Source of the DNA: Dissophora ornata
Taxonomy: Eukaryota; Mortierellomycota; Mortierellomycetes; Mortierellales; Mortierellaceae
Length of the DNA: 19,028 nt
NCBI GenBank assembly: GCA_025201705.1
Contig: MU617212.1
Coordinates: forward strand, 1 to 19,028
Direction: 5' to 3'
The translations under genes were made by a program, and so were the position numbers. Below are positions 18,984 through 19,028 of the stretch, piece by piece. How positions within the stretch are numbered: position 1 is the first letter of the stretch; each line of letters opens with the position of its first letter. Under the pieces are notes generated by a model that ran no database searches, had not been told where the DNA came from, and was given only the letters and a program-made list of their open reading frames with translations.

Positions 18984-19028
18984 ATGGAACCCACCAGCAT
19001 GCCACTATCACCACCACCACCACCAAAA
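18984..19028 (+). CDS. Possible 5' end of a gene cut by the window edge
   Basis: An ATG in good context (AAAATGG) opens a frame to the last base: 15 codons, beginning MEPTSMPLS and continuing into a proline run encoded by CCA repeats. A proline-rich N-terminus is plausible for a fungal regulatory protein, but the (CCA)n run is simple sequence and might be non-coding. No family can be assigned. Confidence 0.2.
   Translation, partial: MEPTSMPLSPPPPPK

Noticed and set aside
1..19028. CRISPR array, transposon or multi-gene secondary-metabolite system
   Set aside because: Repeats seen are only short tandem or simple-sequence ones. No transposase, integrase, reverse transcriptase, polyketide or peptide synthase motifs were found, and the genes present have unrelated housekeeping or surface roles.

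Overview
This is a stretch of fungal nuclear DNA. The evidence is single genes with their own promoters, many short GT-AG introns (83-194 nt), AATAAA poly(A) signals, TATA boxes, homopolymer A/T tracts between genes, and products typical of filamentous fungi. The intron-rich genes and roughly balanced base composition fit an early-diverging mould (Mortierella-like Mucoromycota), but that placement is an impression, not a measurement.

Layout: 1-1975 holds no recognisable gene. 1976-2626 (minus) is a stand-alone response-regulator receiver protein whose upstream DNA carries two TATA boxes, direct repeats and a cluster of TTGACG-type motifs. About 5.9 kb (2627-8558) follows without a recognisable gene. 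8559-9323 (minus) is a secreted CAP/PR-1-like protein with one intron. 9324-11447 is intergenic. 11448-12969 (plus) is a Nudix hydrolase of the coenzyme A diphosphatase type with two introns, the second containing a strong hairpin. 13249-14530 (plus) is a p24-alpha cargo receptor of the early secretory pathway in six exons. 14732-17063 (minus), convergent with p24, is a membrane-anchored multicopper oxidase (ferroxidase/laccase type) in seven exons. 17064-19028 has only weak small open frames, microsatellites and, at the very edge, a possible start of another gene.

The intron-containing genes were rebuilt from splice sites and conserved protein motifs; exon limits are given in each entry. The genes do not form an obvious cluster: a phosphorelay receiver, a secreted lipid-binding-type protein, a CoA hydrolase, a secretory-pathway receptor and a metal/phenol oxidase. 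No CRISPR, rRNA, tRNA or intact transposon was seen. I did not find a convincing new multi-gene system. The items most worth a second look are the intronic hairpin, the altered Nudix box, the N-terminally anchored oxidase with ferroxidase-type acidic residues, and the repeat-rich promoter of the receiver gene.
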